From Candidatus Thorarchaeota archaeon (GTDB taxonomy: Archaea > Asgardarchaeota > Thorarchaeia > Thorarchaeales > Thorarchaeaceae), in NCBI GenBank assembly GCA_030642465.1, contig DAOWNS010000020.1:1-14692 (forward strand): DNA of 14,692 nt, read 5' to 3'. The notes beneath the pieces are model-generated. The model was not told where the DNA came from. It made no database searches and saw only the letters and a program-made list of their open reading frames with translations. This document shows, piece by piece, positions 1-5,640 of this stretch (the stretch's first letter is position 1; each line of letters starts with the position of its first letter). Position numbers and translations under genes: made by a program.

Positions 1-6
1 CTCCGA

Positions 7-29
7 AGGGGCCGATTAGAATCGCCCCT
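7..29. other. Hairpin-forming inverted repeat
   Basis: AGGGG (7-11) and CGATT (13-17) pair with AATCG (20-24) and CCCCT (25-29), giving a ten-pair stem with one bulged C at 12 and almost no spare loop. No T-tract follows, so a terminator of the T-run type is not supported. It may be the 3' structure of a gene lying upstream of the window or a palindromic repeat unit. The other 280 bases up to the first gene hold no intact reading frame. Confidence 0.35.
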
Positions 30-130
30 ACTTCAATGCATGAATCACCCTTGCCCTGATTTATTTCAGCCATCGAGCCTACAAGTCATATGGACCATGG
101 GAATAGAATAGAAGATGGCGATGGGTTTAT

Positions 131-348
131 GATGGCTGGAGCGCGCTGGCCCAACATGGCACCGGAGTTATCTACCTGCTCATTGGGATTCCTTTTCGGT
201 TGACAGGTTGTTCAAGGAGCTGGAGGAACATCCATGCGAATCTGTGCTTTCCAAAGACACAGGTTAAAACCTGGAGCCAAGCAAGCAGATCATGCAGGTA
301 TGGGATAAGCTTCAAGCAAGTATACGAGATGGAGCCATCAAGATATGA
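131..348 (+). pseudogene. Possible broken gene or remnant upstream of the flavodoxin gene
   Basis: No known family recognised. One frame is open from about 131 to a TAA at 265-267 and reads like real protein at its end (charged helix DRLFKELEEHP, then CESVLSKDTG). It then continues in the same frame for 26 more codons (including KQIMQVWDKLQASIRDGAIK) to a TGA at 346-348. That last stop overlaps the ATG of the next gene in an ATGA arrangement, typical of translationally coupled genes. A second frame across 120-200 reads like a hydrophobic segment (GTGVIYLLIGIPF). The picture fits a small regulator or membrane protein gene broken by a stop and a frameshift. It could also be chance, because no intact start is visible. 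Confidence 0.25.
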
Positions 349-1205
349 GAAAGCAGAATGGGTTTCCGAGAATTGCCATTATTGTATTCTCTCCGCACGG
401 AAATACCCTCAAAGTGGCAGGAGCGGTGAAGGAGGGGTTTCTCAGCCAAGGGATTGAGCCTACGGTCATCGACTTAACAGGAGCGCCTTGGCACGAAATA
501 CGGGATTTTGCATATTCTATATTAAACGATTACGACTTGCTGGTTCTCGGGTCTCCAGTGTACTCGGGAAGAGTCATTGAACCCATTAGGATATTCCTGT
601 CAGGACTGCCGGACACTGAGGCCAAACTTGCAGCTGTCTTCGTTACATACGGTCTGATTAGCGGGAATGCCCTGTTTCACGCAGCACAACAACTATCCAA
701 GAAGGGCTACGCGATTCTAGGCGCTGCAAAGATAGTCGCCAGCCATTCTATGGTCTTCGAGGACGAGAGGGATCAGTTCATACTACGTCCAAGCCAAGAG
801 GATCTGGATCTCGCAACGACCTTTGGCCGTGTTCTTGTCGATAGGACTAATCATTCCGGGTTGGAGCGAGTGCCAGTGGACATGCTGAAACCTAAGAAGT
901 CTCTTGCAGTTCGCATTTTTAATAGATTCATGGCAACTCGGTTTGGCATGGCTATACTTCCCCACGTGCGTTTCACCAGAGAAACATGTATCCAATGTGG
1001 GCGGTGTGCTGAGTCTTGTCCTGTGAAGATACTGACTCTCGACCCTTATCCTAGGCAAGTAGGCGACTGCATTAGATGCTACAACTGCGTCCGTATATGT
1101 CCGACAGGCGCCTGCATGGCTCCAAGAATGTGGGTGTTTGACATGACTCGCAAAATTATATCTAGGATCTACAAGGAGGACCCCCTGTCTGCACTCCTCT
1201 TCTAG
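345..1205 (+). CDS. Flavodoxin-fold protein fused to two [4Fe-4S] ferredoxin motifs (EFR1-type)
   Basis: A 286-residue soluble electron-transfer protein. The N-terminal half is a flavodoxin fold: a beta strand followed by the phosphate-binding loop FSPHGNT (residues 15-21) and a second FMN-loop-like segment LGSPVYSGR (68-76). The C-terminal part has two classical CxxCxxCxxxCP cluster motifs, Cys 215/218/221/225 and Cys 242/245/248/252, each expected to bind a [4Fe-4S] cluster. This domain order is that of EFR1-family flavodoxin/ferredoxin proteins, which pass electrons between FMN and Fe-S clusters; the physiological partner is not known. It has no signal peptide or membrane helix. It converges on the leftward feo accessory pair, so a role as cytoplasmic ferric reductase for imported iron is possible, but that is inference from position only. 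The ATG at 345 is taken because the FMN loop needs the residues just after it. Confidence 0.88.
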   Translation: MRKQNGFPRIAIIVFSPHGNTLKVAGAVKEGFLSQGIEPTVIDLTGAPWHEIRDFAYSILNDYDLLVLGSPVYSGRVIEPIRIFLSGLPDTEAKLAAVFVTYGLISGNALFHAAQQLSKKGYAILGAAKIVASHSMVFEDERDQFILRPSQEDLDLATTFGRVLVDRTNHSGLERVPVDMLKPKKSLAVRIFNRFMATRFGMAILPHVRFTRETCIQCGRCAESCPVKILTLDPYPRQVGDCIRCYNCVRICPTGACMAPRMWVFDMTRKIISRIYKEDPLSALLF

Positions 1206-1258
1206 AGAACTGTCGATATCTTTTGCTAGTCGGACTACCGGAACGCGCTTTTCCTCCT

Positions 1259-1525
1259 CTAGACCTTAGCGTATCTCATTCCCTTCGGAGTGATGCTGTA
1301 AGTCTTTGGAGTTGAGTTTCCGGATCCACATTTTGATGAGAGCGGGCAACCAACACAAGCAGAATAGCCCAATTCAGCACGGCTGTCTTTGGATAAGTAT
1401 CCATGATCAACCAACATACATATGATATCCTCAACAACCTCTACATGAACACCCACCTTTCTGGCGATGTGGGTTTTGTTGATGAGCCCATCTGCAATCA
1501 TCTCTCGAAGAATCTGTCTAAACAC
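1259..1525 (-). CDS. Small winged-helix protein with Cys cluster, FeoC-like
   Basis: An 88-residue protein with a GTG start at 1525. Residues 1-48 form a helix-turn-helix of winged type (LINKTHIARKVGV, then a second helix and HGYLSK). Residues 57-66 carry a cysteine cluster, C-x2-C-x5-C, in a Gly/Ser-rich loop, and the chain ends with a strand and ITPKGMRYA, as at the end of a wing. FeoC proteins of bacteria are small winged-helix proteins with a Cys-rich wing that can bind an Fe-S cluster and influence FeoB. This protein matches that layout and lies 10 bp downstream of a FeoA-like gene on the same strand. The Cys spacing differs from the enterobacterial four-Cys pattern, so 'FeoC-like' is by analogy. 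It could be an iron- or redox-sensing DNA-binding protein instead. Confidence 0.7.
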   Translation of the reverse strand: MFRQILREMIADGLINKTHIARKVGVHVEVVEDIICMLVDHGYLSKDSRAELGYSACVGCPLSSKCGSGNSTPKTYSITPKGMRYAKV

Positions 1526-1535
1526 ACAACCACTC

Positions 1536-1898
1536 TCATGCGGGTGTTTCTTCTGCAGCGACTTCCTCTACCAATATCTTGTGAGTCAGTCCGCGACCAA
1601 GCGCAAGTTTCGAGTCCCGGACTTGAATAAGTATCGGGCCCCCGTCTTGTTCATGAATGACTCTGACAAGCGTGCCTGGTGTGAGCCCAAGGGCGCACAG
1701 TCGTCGAATTACTTGCCTTTCCCGGTGTCCTTCATCATCCCTAATTCCACAGAAGAAATCAGTGATTGGCTTATTTCCAAGGGGTCTGTTCTGACCCTCA
1801 TCAGCTACTCCAAGTATCGTACAGTCTGTACCTGCAGCAACTGTACTTAACCTTACGGCCCTGTGACCGGGAATTTCAACTGTCAGAGTGGTTTCCAT
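1536..1898 (-). CDS. FeoA-like (SH3 fold) domain protein with an insert
   Basis: A 120-residue cytoplasmic protein. The FeoA/SH3-like core is recognisable: the first strand around VRLSTVAAGTDCTILGV (15-31), then ERQVIRRLCALGLTPGTLVRVI (60-81), which is the family's helix and turn (R-L-x-x-L-G-[IL]-x-P-G). The final strands are GPILIQVRDSKLALGRGLTHKILV (87-110). Between the first strand and the helix there is an insert of about 27 residues (32-58) not found in ordinary 75-90 residue FeoA. FeoA proteins assist the FeoB ferrous-iron transporter. The gene heads a leftward two-gene unit with the FeoC-like gene and is divergent from the main feo operon, so it is probably a second, accessory FeoA. 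Start: ATG at 1898 with AAGGAAG about 9-15 bases upstream. Confidence 0.8.
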   Translation of the reverse strand: METTLTVEIPGHRAVRLSTVAAGTDCTILGVADEGQNRPLGNKPITDFFCGIRDDEGHRERQVIRRLCALGLTPGTLVRVIHEQDGGPILIQVRDSKLALGRGLTHKILVEEVAAEETPA

Positions 1899-1985
1899 TG
1901 ATGCACTTCCTTGTGGGAGTTGGTTGGATCAGCGCTCGTCCAATTTTGGATATGGAATGCCTTGCGCCGGCACAGTTAGAACAGT

Positions 1986-2008
1986 CTAACTTATATAAGC
2001 ATACCTAA
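1986..2008 (-). promoter_or_regulatory. Candidate iron-regulator operator over the TATA box of the leftward feo pair
   Basis: Read on the minus strand this 23-bp stretch is TTAGG-N14-TTAG, the same skeleton as the element at 2142-2164 in front of feoA. It completely covers the TATA-like palindrome at 1990-1999, so a protein bound here would block TBP. The TTAGG half also resembles the half-site of known DtxR/IdeR operators. The assignment to the DtxR protein of this window is inference. Confidence 0.45.
1990..1999 (-). promoter_or_regulatory. TATA-like box, leftward feoA-like/feoC-like unit
   Basis: The palindrome CTTATATAAG is a good archaeal TATA box. Read leftward, transcription would begin near 1965-1970, leaving a leader of roughly 70 bases before the ATG at 1898. 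Being symmetrical, it could also work rightward, but no rightward start lies at a matching distance. Confidence 0.5.
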
Positions 2009-2072
2009 AAAATATATTACCAGTCTTTTAGTACGCTCTCTGGAACATAATTGTGTCCTCTGATGAAAAGGT

Positions 2073-2084
2073 CCCTGCGCAGGG
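2073..2084. other. Perfect 12-bp palindrome in the divergent feo intergenic region
   Basis: CCCTGCGCAGGG is a perfect 12-bp dyad between the two divergent feo units, about 45-50 bp upstream of the feoA TATA box and 75 bp upstream of the other. Its GC-rich composition stands out from the AT-rich surroundings. It may be a second regulator site or a small hairpin. The remaining part of this 268-bp gap (1899-2166) holds only the TATA boxes and TTAGG elements listed separately. Confidence 0.35.
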
Positions 2085-2129
2085 CCAATAAGAACTGCTT
2101 TCTACCCACAGTCACCGTATTTGGAAGCT

Positions 2130-2137
2130 TTTATATA
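2130..2137 (+). promoter_or_regulatory. TATA-like box of the feoA operon
   Basis: TTTATATA lies 30 bp upstream of the feoA ATG at 2167. With the usual archaeal spacing of about 25 bp, transcription would start near 2158-2160, giving a nearly leaderless mRNA. Confidence 0.6.
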
Positions 2138-2141
2138 GGAG

Positions 2142-2164
2142 TTAGGAAACACTAAGTTCCTTAG
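2142..2164 (+). promoter_or_regulatory. Candidate DtxR-type operator at the feoA start site
   Basis: The 23-bp element is TTAGG-N14-TTAG and contains two overlapping perfect dyads: TTAG-N6-CTAA (2142-2155) and CTAAG-TTC-CTTAG (2152-2164). It lies between the TATA box and the ATG, over the expected transcription start, a normal position for an archaeal repressor site. A matching element covers the divergent promoter at 1986-2008. That it is bound by an iron-loaded DtxR protein is inference from the gene context. Confidence 0.5.
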
Positions 2165-2166
2165 AA

Positions 2167-2433
2167 ATGCTTAACTTTTGGAGAGAGATTCTTTTGGAAA
2201 CTAAATTGAGTGATTTGAAGCCCGGAAATGCTGCAACTGTAATTAAGTTGACAGGCTCCGGTGCTATCAAGAGGCGTATCGCAGACATGGGGATCACTTC
2301 TGGCGCCCGTATCGAAATGATTCGGAATGCGCCGCTGGGTGACCCTGTCGAGTTTAAGGTGAGGGGCTATCTCCTGACCCTTAGACGGAGCGAAGCCGAA
2401 GGTGTGATAGTGTCTACGGAGGCGCAAAGGTGA
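2167..2433 (+). CDS. feoA: Ferrous iron transport protein A
   Basis: An 88-residue FeoA, an SH3-fold cytoplasmic protein that works with FeoB in Fe(II) uptake. The family pattern is complete: LSDLKPG near the N-terminus, then GSGAIKRRIADMGITSGARIEMI (R-R-x-x-D-M-G-[IL]-x-x-G) and the closing strands PLGDPVEFKVRGYLLTLRRSEA. The chain is typical in length apart from about a dozen extra residues before LSDLKPG; a start at an internal TTG would remove these but has no better support. The stop overlaps the GTG of the next gene (GTGA), showing translational coupling with feoB. It is the first gene of the feoA-feoB(G)-feoB(TM)-membrane protein operon, and its promoter carries a candidate metal-regulator site. 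Confidence 0.92.
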   Translation: MLNFWREILLETKLSDLKPGNAATVIKLTGSGAIKRRIADMGITSGARIEMIRNAPLGDPVEFKVRGYLLTLRRSEAEGVIVSTEAQR

Positions 2434-3128
2434 CAGTGAGAGTAGCTCTCATCGGGAACCCAAACGTGGGCAAGAGCGTGATTTTCAACAACCTAGTCCC
2501 TGGCGCGCGTCAGCACGTTGGAAATTGGCCTGGTAAGACTGTTGAGAAGAAGACAGGCAAGTACAGATACAATGGTGAGGAATACGATCTAGTCGACTTA
2601 CCCGGCTGTTACAGTCTGACAGCACGCGCCGTAGACGAATTGGTATCGCGGACCTACATTCTTGAGGAAAAGCCCGATGTGGTTGTCAACATAGTGGATG
2701 CATCAAATGTAGAGCGAAATCTCTACTTGACTTTACTTCTAATTGAGCTCGAAGCCAACATTGTGGTAGCCCTGAACCAAATGGATGTAGCCAAGTCCAA
2801 AGGGTACACAATCCGCACAGAAAGACTTTCGTCACGATTGGGGGTTCCAGTCGTTGAAACCATCGCTACACAAAAAGTGGGGATGGAGAAGCTCAAAAAG
2901 GTTATCGAAACTGCAGCCAAGTCACCGAAACCTGCCTCCATGACTTACCCATCTGACATAGAGGGCCTAATTGAAAAACTGGTGACTATCCTCAGTGCGG
3001 ATACATCCCTAGTGACTCATCACCCTGCAAGGTGGCTGGCGATTAAGATAATCGAGAGGGACAAAGAGGTCCTTGAGATGATTCAGGGAACTCCACTAGA
3101 TTCCAAGATTGAGGAGGTATTTGCATGA
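2430..3128 (+). CDS. feoB: FeoB GTPase part (separate N-terminal polypeptide)
   Basis: A 232-residue G-protein domain of the ferrous-iron transporter FeoB. The P-loop is GNPNVGKS (residues 9-16). HVGNWPGKTVEKK (29-41) is the FeoB switch I region with its signature NWPG. DLPG (56-59) is G3 and NQMD (116-119) is G4, in place of the more usual NMMD/NKMD. A helical segment follows (160-232, including RWLAIKIIERD), matching the first part of the FeoB guanine-nucleotide-dissociation-inhibitor domain. It contains no membrane helix. The reading frame ends inside that helical domain, and the next gene, overlapping by ATGA, supplies the rest plus all membrane helices. The two polypeptides must assemble to give a working transporter, unless the break is a sequencing indel. 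The GTG start overlaps the feoA stop. Confidence 0.93.
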   Translation: MTVRVALIGNPNVGKSVIFNNLVPGARQHVGNWPGKTVEKKTGKYRYNGEEYDLVDLPGCYSLTARAVDELVSRTYILEEKPDVVVNIVDASNVERNLYLTLLLIELEANIVVALNQMDVAKSKGYTIRTERLSSRLGVPVVETIATQKVGMEKLKKVIETAAKSPKPASMTYPSDIEGLIEKLVTILSADTSLVTHHPARWLAIKIIERDKEVLEMIQGTPLDSKIEEVFA

Positions 3129-4453
3129 ACCGTGTTAGGACTGTACTTGGAGATGACCCCGAGATAACATTCGCTGAAAAACGATACACAATGATTAGCG
3201 GAATCTTGGAAGAGTGCCTTACCAAGACCGAAACTGGAATGACGTTTTCAGACAAGTTGGACAAGGTGCTGCTGAACAAGTACCTTGGGATTCCAATATT
3301 CCTGATTCTCGTTTGGGCTTTATTCCAGTTCTCAATTGAGGCCTCAGGCGTGTTCATGGTAATCATTGAAACAGCTTTAGTGACTGTTGGTGAGTTCTTT
3401 GGGACTCTATTGGCAGGCAATGAAATAGCCGCATCCTTGGTGCAGGACGGGATTTTTGGTGGCTTTGCATTTATTTTACCATTCCTTGCCCCAATTTTTC
3501 TCATGTTCCTTGGCATAGCTTGGCTTGAAGATAGTGGCTATTTCGCTAGGGCAGCTTTTGTCATGGATAAACTCTTGCGGAAGCTAGGAGTACACGGTAA
3601 AACATTCATACCCATGATGCTTGGATTTGGCTGCAACATTCCCGCCATAATGGCCTGCCGAAGCATCGAAGGTGAAAAGGATCGGATGATATCCATTCTG
3701 AGCAACCCATACATCTCATGCGGTGCAAGGCTGCCTGTATACGTTCTATTTGCAGCAGCATTCTTTCCTGGCTTTGAGGGGTCTGTCATATTCTTGATGT
3801 ACATGCTCGGACTCGCTGTCGCTATCTTTACGGCATGGTTGCTTCGCAAGACTTTCTTCAAGGGGGAACCTGAGCCTTTCATAATGGAGCTCCCGATATA
3901 CAGAGTCCCAACACTCCGAGAGTCCGTATTGCACATGTGGGAACGTGGTGTGGTCTTTCTGAAGAAGGCTGGCACTTGGTTGTTCCTCGGAGCGATTATT
4001 CTTTGGTTCATGTCGGCGTTTGGTCCTGCTGGCTACCTAGGGACTGATCCAGATGTATCTGTGTCGTATACCGGGATCCTAGGCGGTCTGATTCAGCCGA
4101 TCTTTGCACCTCTTGGATTCGATTGGCGCCTTGGAGCGGCTCTAATATTCGCTTTCCTAGCAAAGGAGATTGCAGTGGAGAGTCTCGGCATAATCTTCGC
4201 AGTCGAAGGAAACGTCGCAATCGGGGGCGCCCTAGCTGGTGTCTTCAGTCCAGCAACTGCTGCGGCATTCATGATCTTCATCTTGCTATACATACCATGC
4301 ATAGCTGCAGTGGGGACCATCAAATCCGAAACGAACTCTTGGAAGTGGACTCTATTCTCAATAGTCTACTCAATCATCATAGCCTATGTCATTGCAGCTA
4401 TTGCATTTGTATTGCTATCGGCGATTGGTCTGGGAGTCATTGGAGGTGCGTGA
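3125..4453 (+). CDS. feoB: FeoB membrane permease part (separate C-terminal polypeptide)
   Basis: A 442-residue polytopic membrane protein, the Fe(II) channel half of FeoB. Residues 1-35 still belong to the cytosolic helical domain (FAEKRYTMISGILEE is the conserved A-E-x-R-Y-x-x-I segment) and SDKLDKVLLNKYLGIPIF (42-59) is the standard lead into the first helix. The two gate motifs are present: GFGCNIPA around Cys170 and YIPC around Cys392. NPYISCGARLPVYVLF (194-209), with Cys199, is also conserved. FAFILPFLAPIF, EDSGYFARAAFVMD and FAFLAKEIAVESLG are further family signatures. It starts at ATG 3125, overlapping the stop of the GTPase gene, and is followed after 3 bp by a small membrane protein gene. 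Confidence 0.93.
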   Translation: MNRVRTVLGDDPEITFAEKRYTMISGILEECLTKTETGMTFSDKLDKVLLNKYLGIPIFLILVWALFQFSIEASGVFMVIIETALVTVGEFFGTLLAGNEIAASLVQDGIFGGFAFILPFLAPIFLMFLGIAWLEDSGYFARAAFVMDKLLRKLGVHGKTFIPMMLGFGCNIPAIMACRSIEGEKDRMISILSNPYISCGARLPVYVLFAAAFFPGFEGSVIFLMYMLGLAVAIFTAWLLRKTFFKGEPEPFIMELPIYRVPTLRESVLHMWERGVVFLKKAGTWLFLGAIILWFMSAFGPAGYLGTDPDVSVSYTGILGGLIQPIFAPLGFDWRLGAALIFAFLAKEIAVESLGIIFAVEGNVAIGGALAGVFSPATAAAFMIFILLYIPCIAAVGTIKSETNSWKWTLFSIVYSIIIAYVIAAIAFVLLSAIGLGVIGGA

Positions 4454-4456
4454 TAA

Positions 4457-4879
4457 ATGACAGTAACAGACAAGAATGGTATGGGTCTAGGACTCTATTC
4501 TCTCGCTGTAGGTTTAGTCTACATGTTTGTTGGCGGAGCGCAGTTTGTCAATGGATTCATTGGCTACGAAACTTGGATTGTACCTGGTGACTGGTTTCAA
4601 GGGCTTGTCCTGGTCATCATTGGACTGGTCTTCTCATGGGGCTACATTCTCATGAGGAAGGGTGATCAAGAGTGGGATTCATATCTTGCAATTGGCTCGC
4701 TGCTTGCAGGGATCATATTCGCCCTCTATCTGTTCATGATGTTGGCGAATGGGCTCGGCTGGATGCTGGGTTTCGAGGATTGGTTGGAATGGACACTCAT
4801 TGAGCAATTCCAGCCGGGTTTGTGGCTGTTCGCAGTCGCGATACCTGGAGCATACCTCACAATGAAGGAGCACGTATGA
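4457..4879 (+). CDS. Four-helix membrane protein of unknown function in the feo operon
   Basis: I do not recognise the family. The 140-residue chain is almost all membrane: helix 1 at about 10-35, helix 2 at 44-66, helix 3 at 76-102 and helix 4 at 119-136, with a short basic loop (MRKGDQEWD, 66-74) between helices 2 and 3. There are no Cys, His-rich or Met-rich metal motifs. Tryptophans and acidic residues cluster at the membrane edges (GFEDWLEWTLIEQF). It starts 3 bp after the feoB membrane gene and is the last gene before a strong terminator, so it is almost certainly co-transcribed with feoAB. The reasonable guess is an accessory subunit or stabiliser of the split FeoB, but that rests on position only. 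ATG at 4457 has GTGAT just upstream. Confidence 0.8.
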   Translation: MTVTDKNGMGLGLYSLAVGLVYMFVGGAQFVNGFIGYETWIVPGDWFQGLVLVIIGLVFSWGYILMRKGDQEWDSYLAIGSLLAGIIFALYLFMMLANGLGWMLGFEDWLEWTLIEQFQPGLWLFAVAIPGAYLTMKEHV

Positions 4880-4888
4880 AATAGATCA

Positions 4889-4930
4889 TTTCCTTGAGTT
4901 CTCAGACATCATCAGATTCCACCAAGGAAA
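4889..4930 (+). other. Inverted repeat in the 3' region of the feo operon
   Basis: TTTCCTTG (4889-4896) is the exact complement of CAAGGAAA (4923-4930), with a 26-base loop. It sits between the last feo-operon gene and the terminator and may form an RNA stem near the 3' end of the message. The long loop makes a specific role uncertain. Confidence 0.3.
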
Positions 4931-4960
4931 CGGATGGCTTCAATCGACGGTAGTGAATAA

Positions 4961-5010
4961 GGTCCCTGAATGGAATACTCAATGGTATTCAGGGGCCGTT
5001 TTCTTTTTTT
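4961..5010 (+). terminator. Hairpin plus T-tract terminator of the feo operon
   Basis: Bases 4961-4971 pair with 4987-4997 in an 11-pair stem (one G-U pair, no bulge) around a 15-base loop. TTTTCTTTTTTT follows at 4999-5010. This looks like a bacterial intrinsic terminator; in archaea the T-tract itself stops RNA polymerase. It closes the feoA-feoB-feoB-membrane protein operon and separates it from the DtxR gene. It also shows that coding sequence for the DtxR protein cannot begin as far upstream as 4970, where an in-frame ATG lies within the stem. Confidence 0.75.
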
Positions 5011-5069
5011 GGGGTGGTCCTGCAACAGGCTCTTTGTATATGGACATGACCTCGCGGGTGTATTGGAAG

Positions 5070-5077
5070 TTTTATTA
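5070..5077 (+). promoter_or_regulatory. Weak TATA-like box upstream of the DtxR gene
   Basis: TTTTATTA is centred about 25 bp before the ATG at 5099, which would give a leaderless transcript starting at or next to that ATG. No TTAGG element like those in the feo promoters is visible here, so autoregulation through that site is not suggested. Confidence 0.35.
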
Positions 5078-5098
5078 CACTCCGAGAACCAGTTTATC

Positions 5099-5608
5099 AT
5101 GGCGATTGGACAGAGCGTCTGTTCAAAAGAGAGTGATACTGTGCCAAGGGACTTGTCAACGACTCTGGAACATTACATTGAAACTATATACGAACTCCAG
5201 AAGGAGTGGGGGGCTGCTAGTGTTACTGACATTGCGGAGAAAAGAGGAGTGAAGTCTCCAAGTGTCACATATGTCCTTCAGAAGCTCAAGGCACTTGGTC
5301 TAGTTCGCTACAAGAAATATCGGGGCGTTAGTCTGACACCTGCAGGTCTAAAGATTGCGAAAAAATTTGAGAAGACACGCTTAACTCTCACATGGTTCCT
5401 GACTCTTGTCGGCGTAAGTGAAGAGGTAGCGATTGTTGACGCTTGTGAACTAGAACACCACATTCATCCAGAAACAATGGCCAGACTCACCGATTTTACC
5501 GAGTGGGTGAAAGGCGCATCAAAAGACCTCAAGTGGATTGAGCATTTCGAGGAGTATCGCAGGACTGGCAAGCGTGTCAAGGAGTGCGATGGGGACACAT
5601 GGGACTAG
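5099..5608 (+). CDS. DtxR/MntR-family metal-dependent transcriptional regulator
   Basis: A 169-residue repressor of the DtxR family. Residues 20-90 form the winged helix-turn-helix (TTLEHYIETIYEL, then VTDIAEKRGVKSPSVTYVLQKL, then YRGVSLTPAG), and the rest is the helical dimerisation and metal-binding domain ending in EEYRRTG. There is no SH3-like third domain, so the size is that of MntR. By gap-free alignment, primary-site ligands Cys116, Glu119 and His120 are present (C-x2-E-H of DtxR). The position of DtxR Met10/MntR Asp8 is His25, and the secondary-site His (DtxR His79/MntR His77) is Arg94. It lies just after the feo operon and most likely controls it in response to Fe(II). The start is ATG 5099 (TATA spacing); GTG 5141 with GTGAT upstream is a serious alternative. 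An upstream ATG at 4970 lies inside the terminator. Confidence 0.88.
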   Translation: MAIGQSVCSKESDTVPRDLSTTLEHYIETIYELQKEWGAASVTDIAEKRGVKSPSVTYVLQKLKALGLVRYKKYRGVSLTPAGLKIAKKFEKTRLTLTWFLTLVGVSEEVAIVDACELEHHIHPETMARLTDFTEWVKGASKDLKWIEHFEEYRRTGKRVKECDGDTWD

Positions 5609-5640
5609 GTAATCTTGACGCCCACAGAGAAATAGCTCTG

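Noticed and set aside
200..457. Open frame of 85 codons before and over the flavodoxin gene
   Set aside because: It overlaps the clear flavodoxin gene by more than 100 bases in another frame and its translation is Ser/Arg/Cys-rich with no family pattern. Only its upstream part is considered, as part of a decayed region.
4123..4590. 155-codon frame bridging the end of feoB and the next gene
   Set aside because: It is in a different frame from two strongly supported genes, Cys/His/Ser-rich, and has no recognisable domain.
4970..5098. N-terminal extension of the DtxR protein from ATG 4970
   Set aside because: The ATG lies inside the terminator stem, the extension would be coded by the T-tract, and DtxR homology begins only near residue 20 of the protein counted from 5099.
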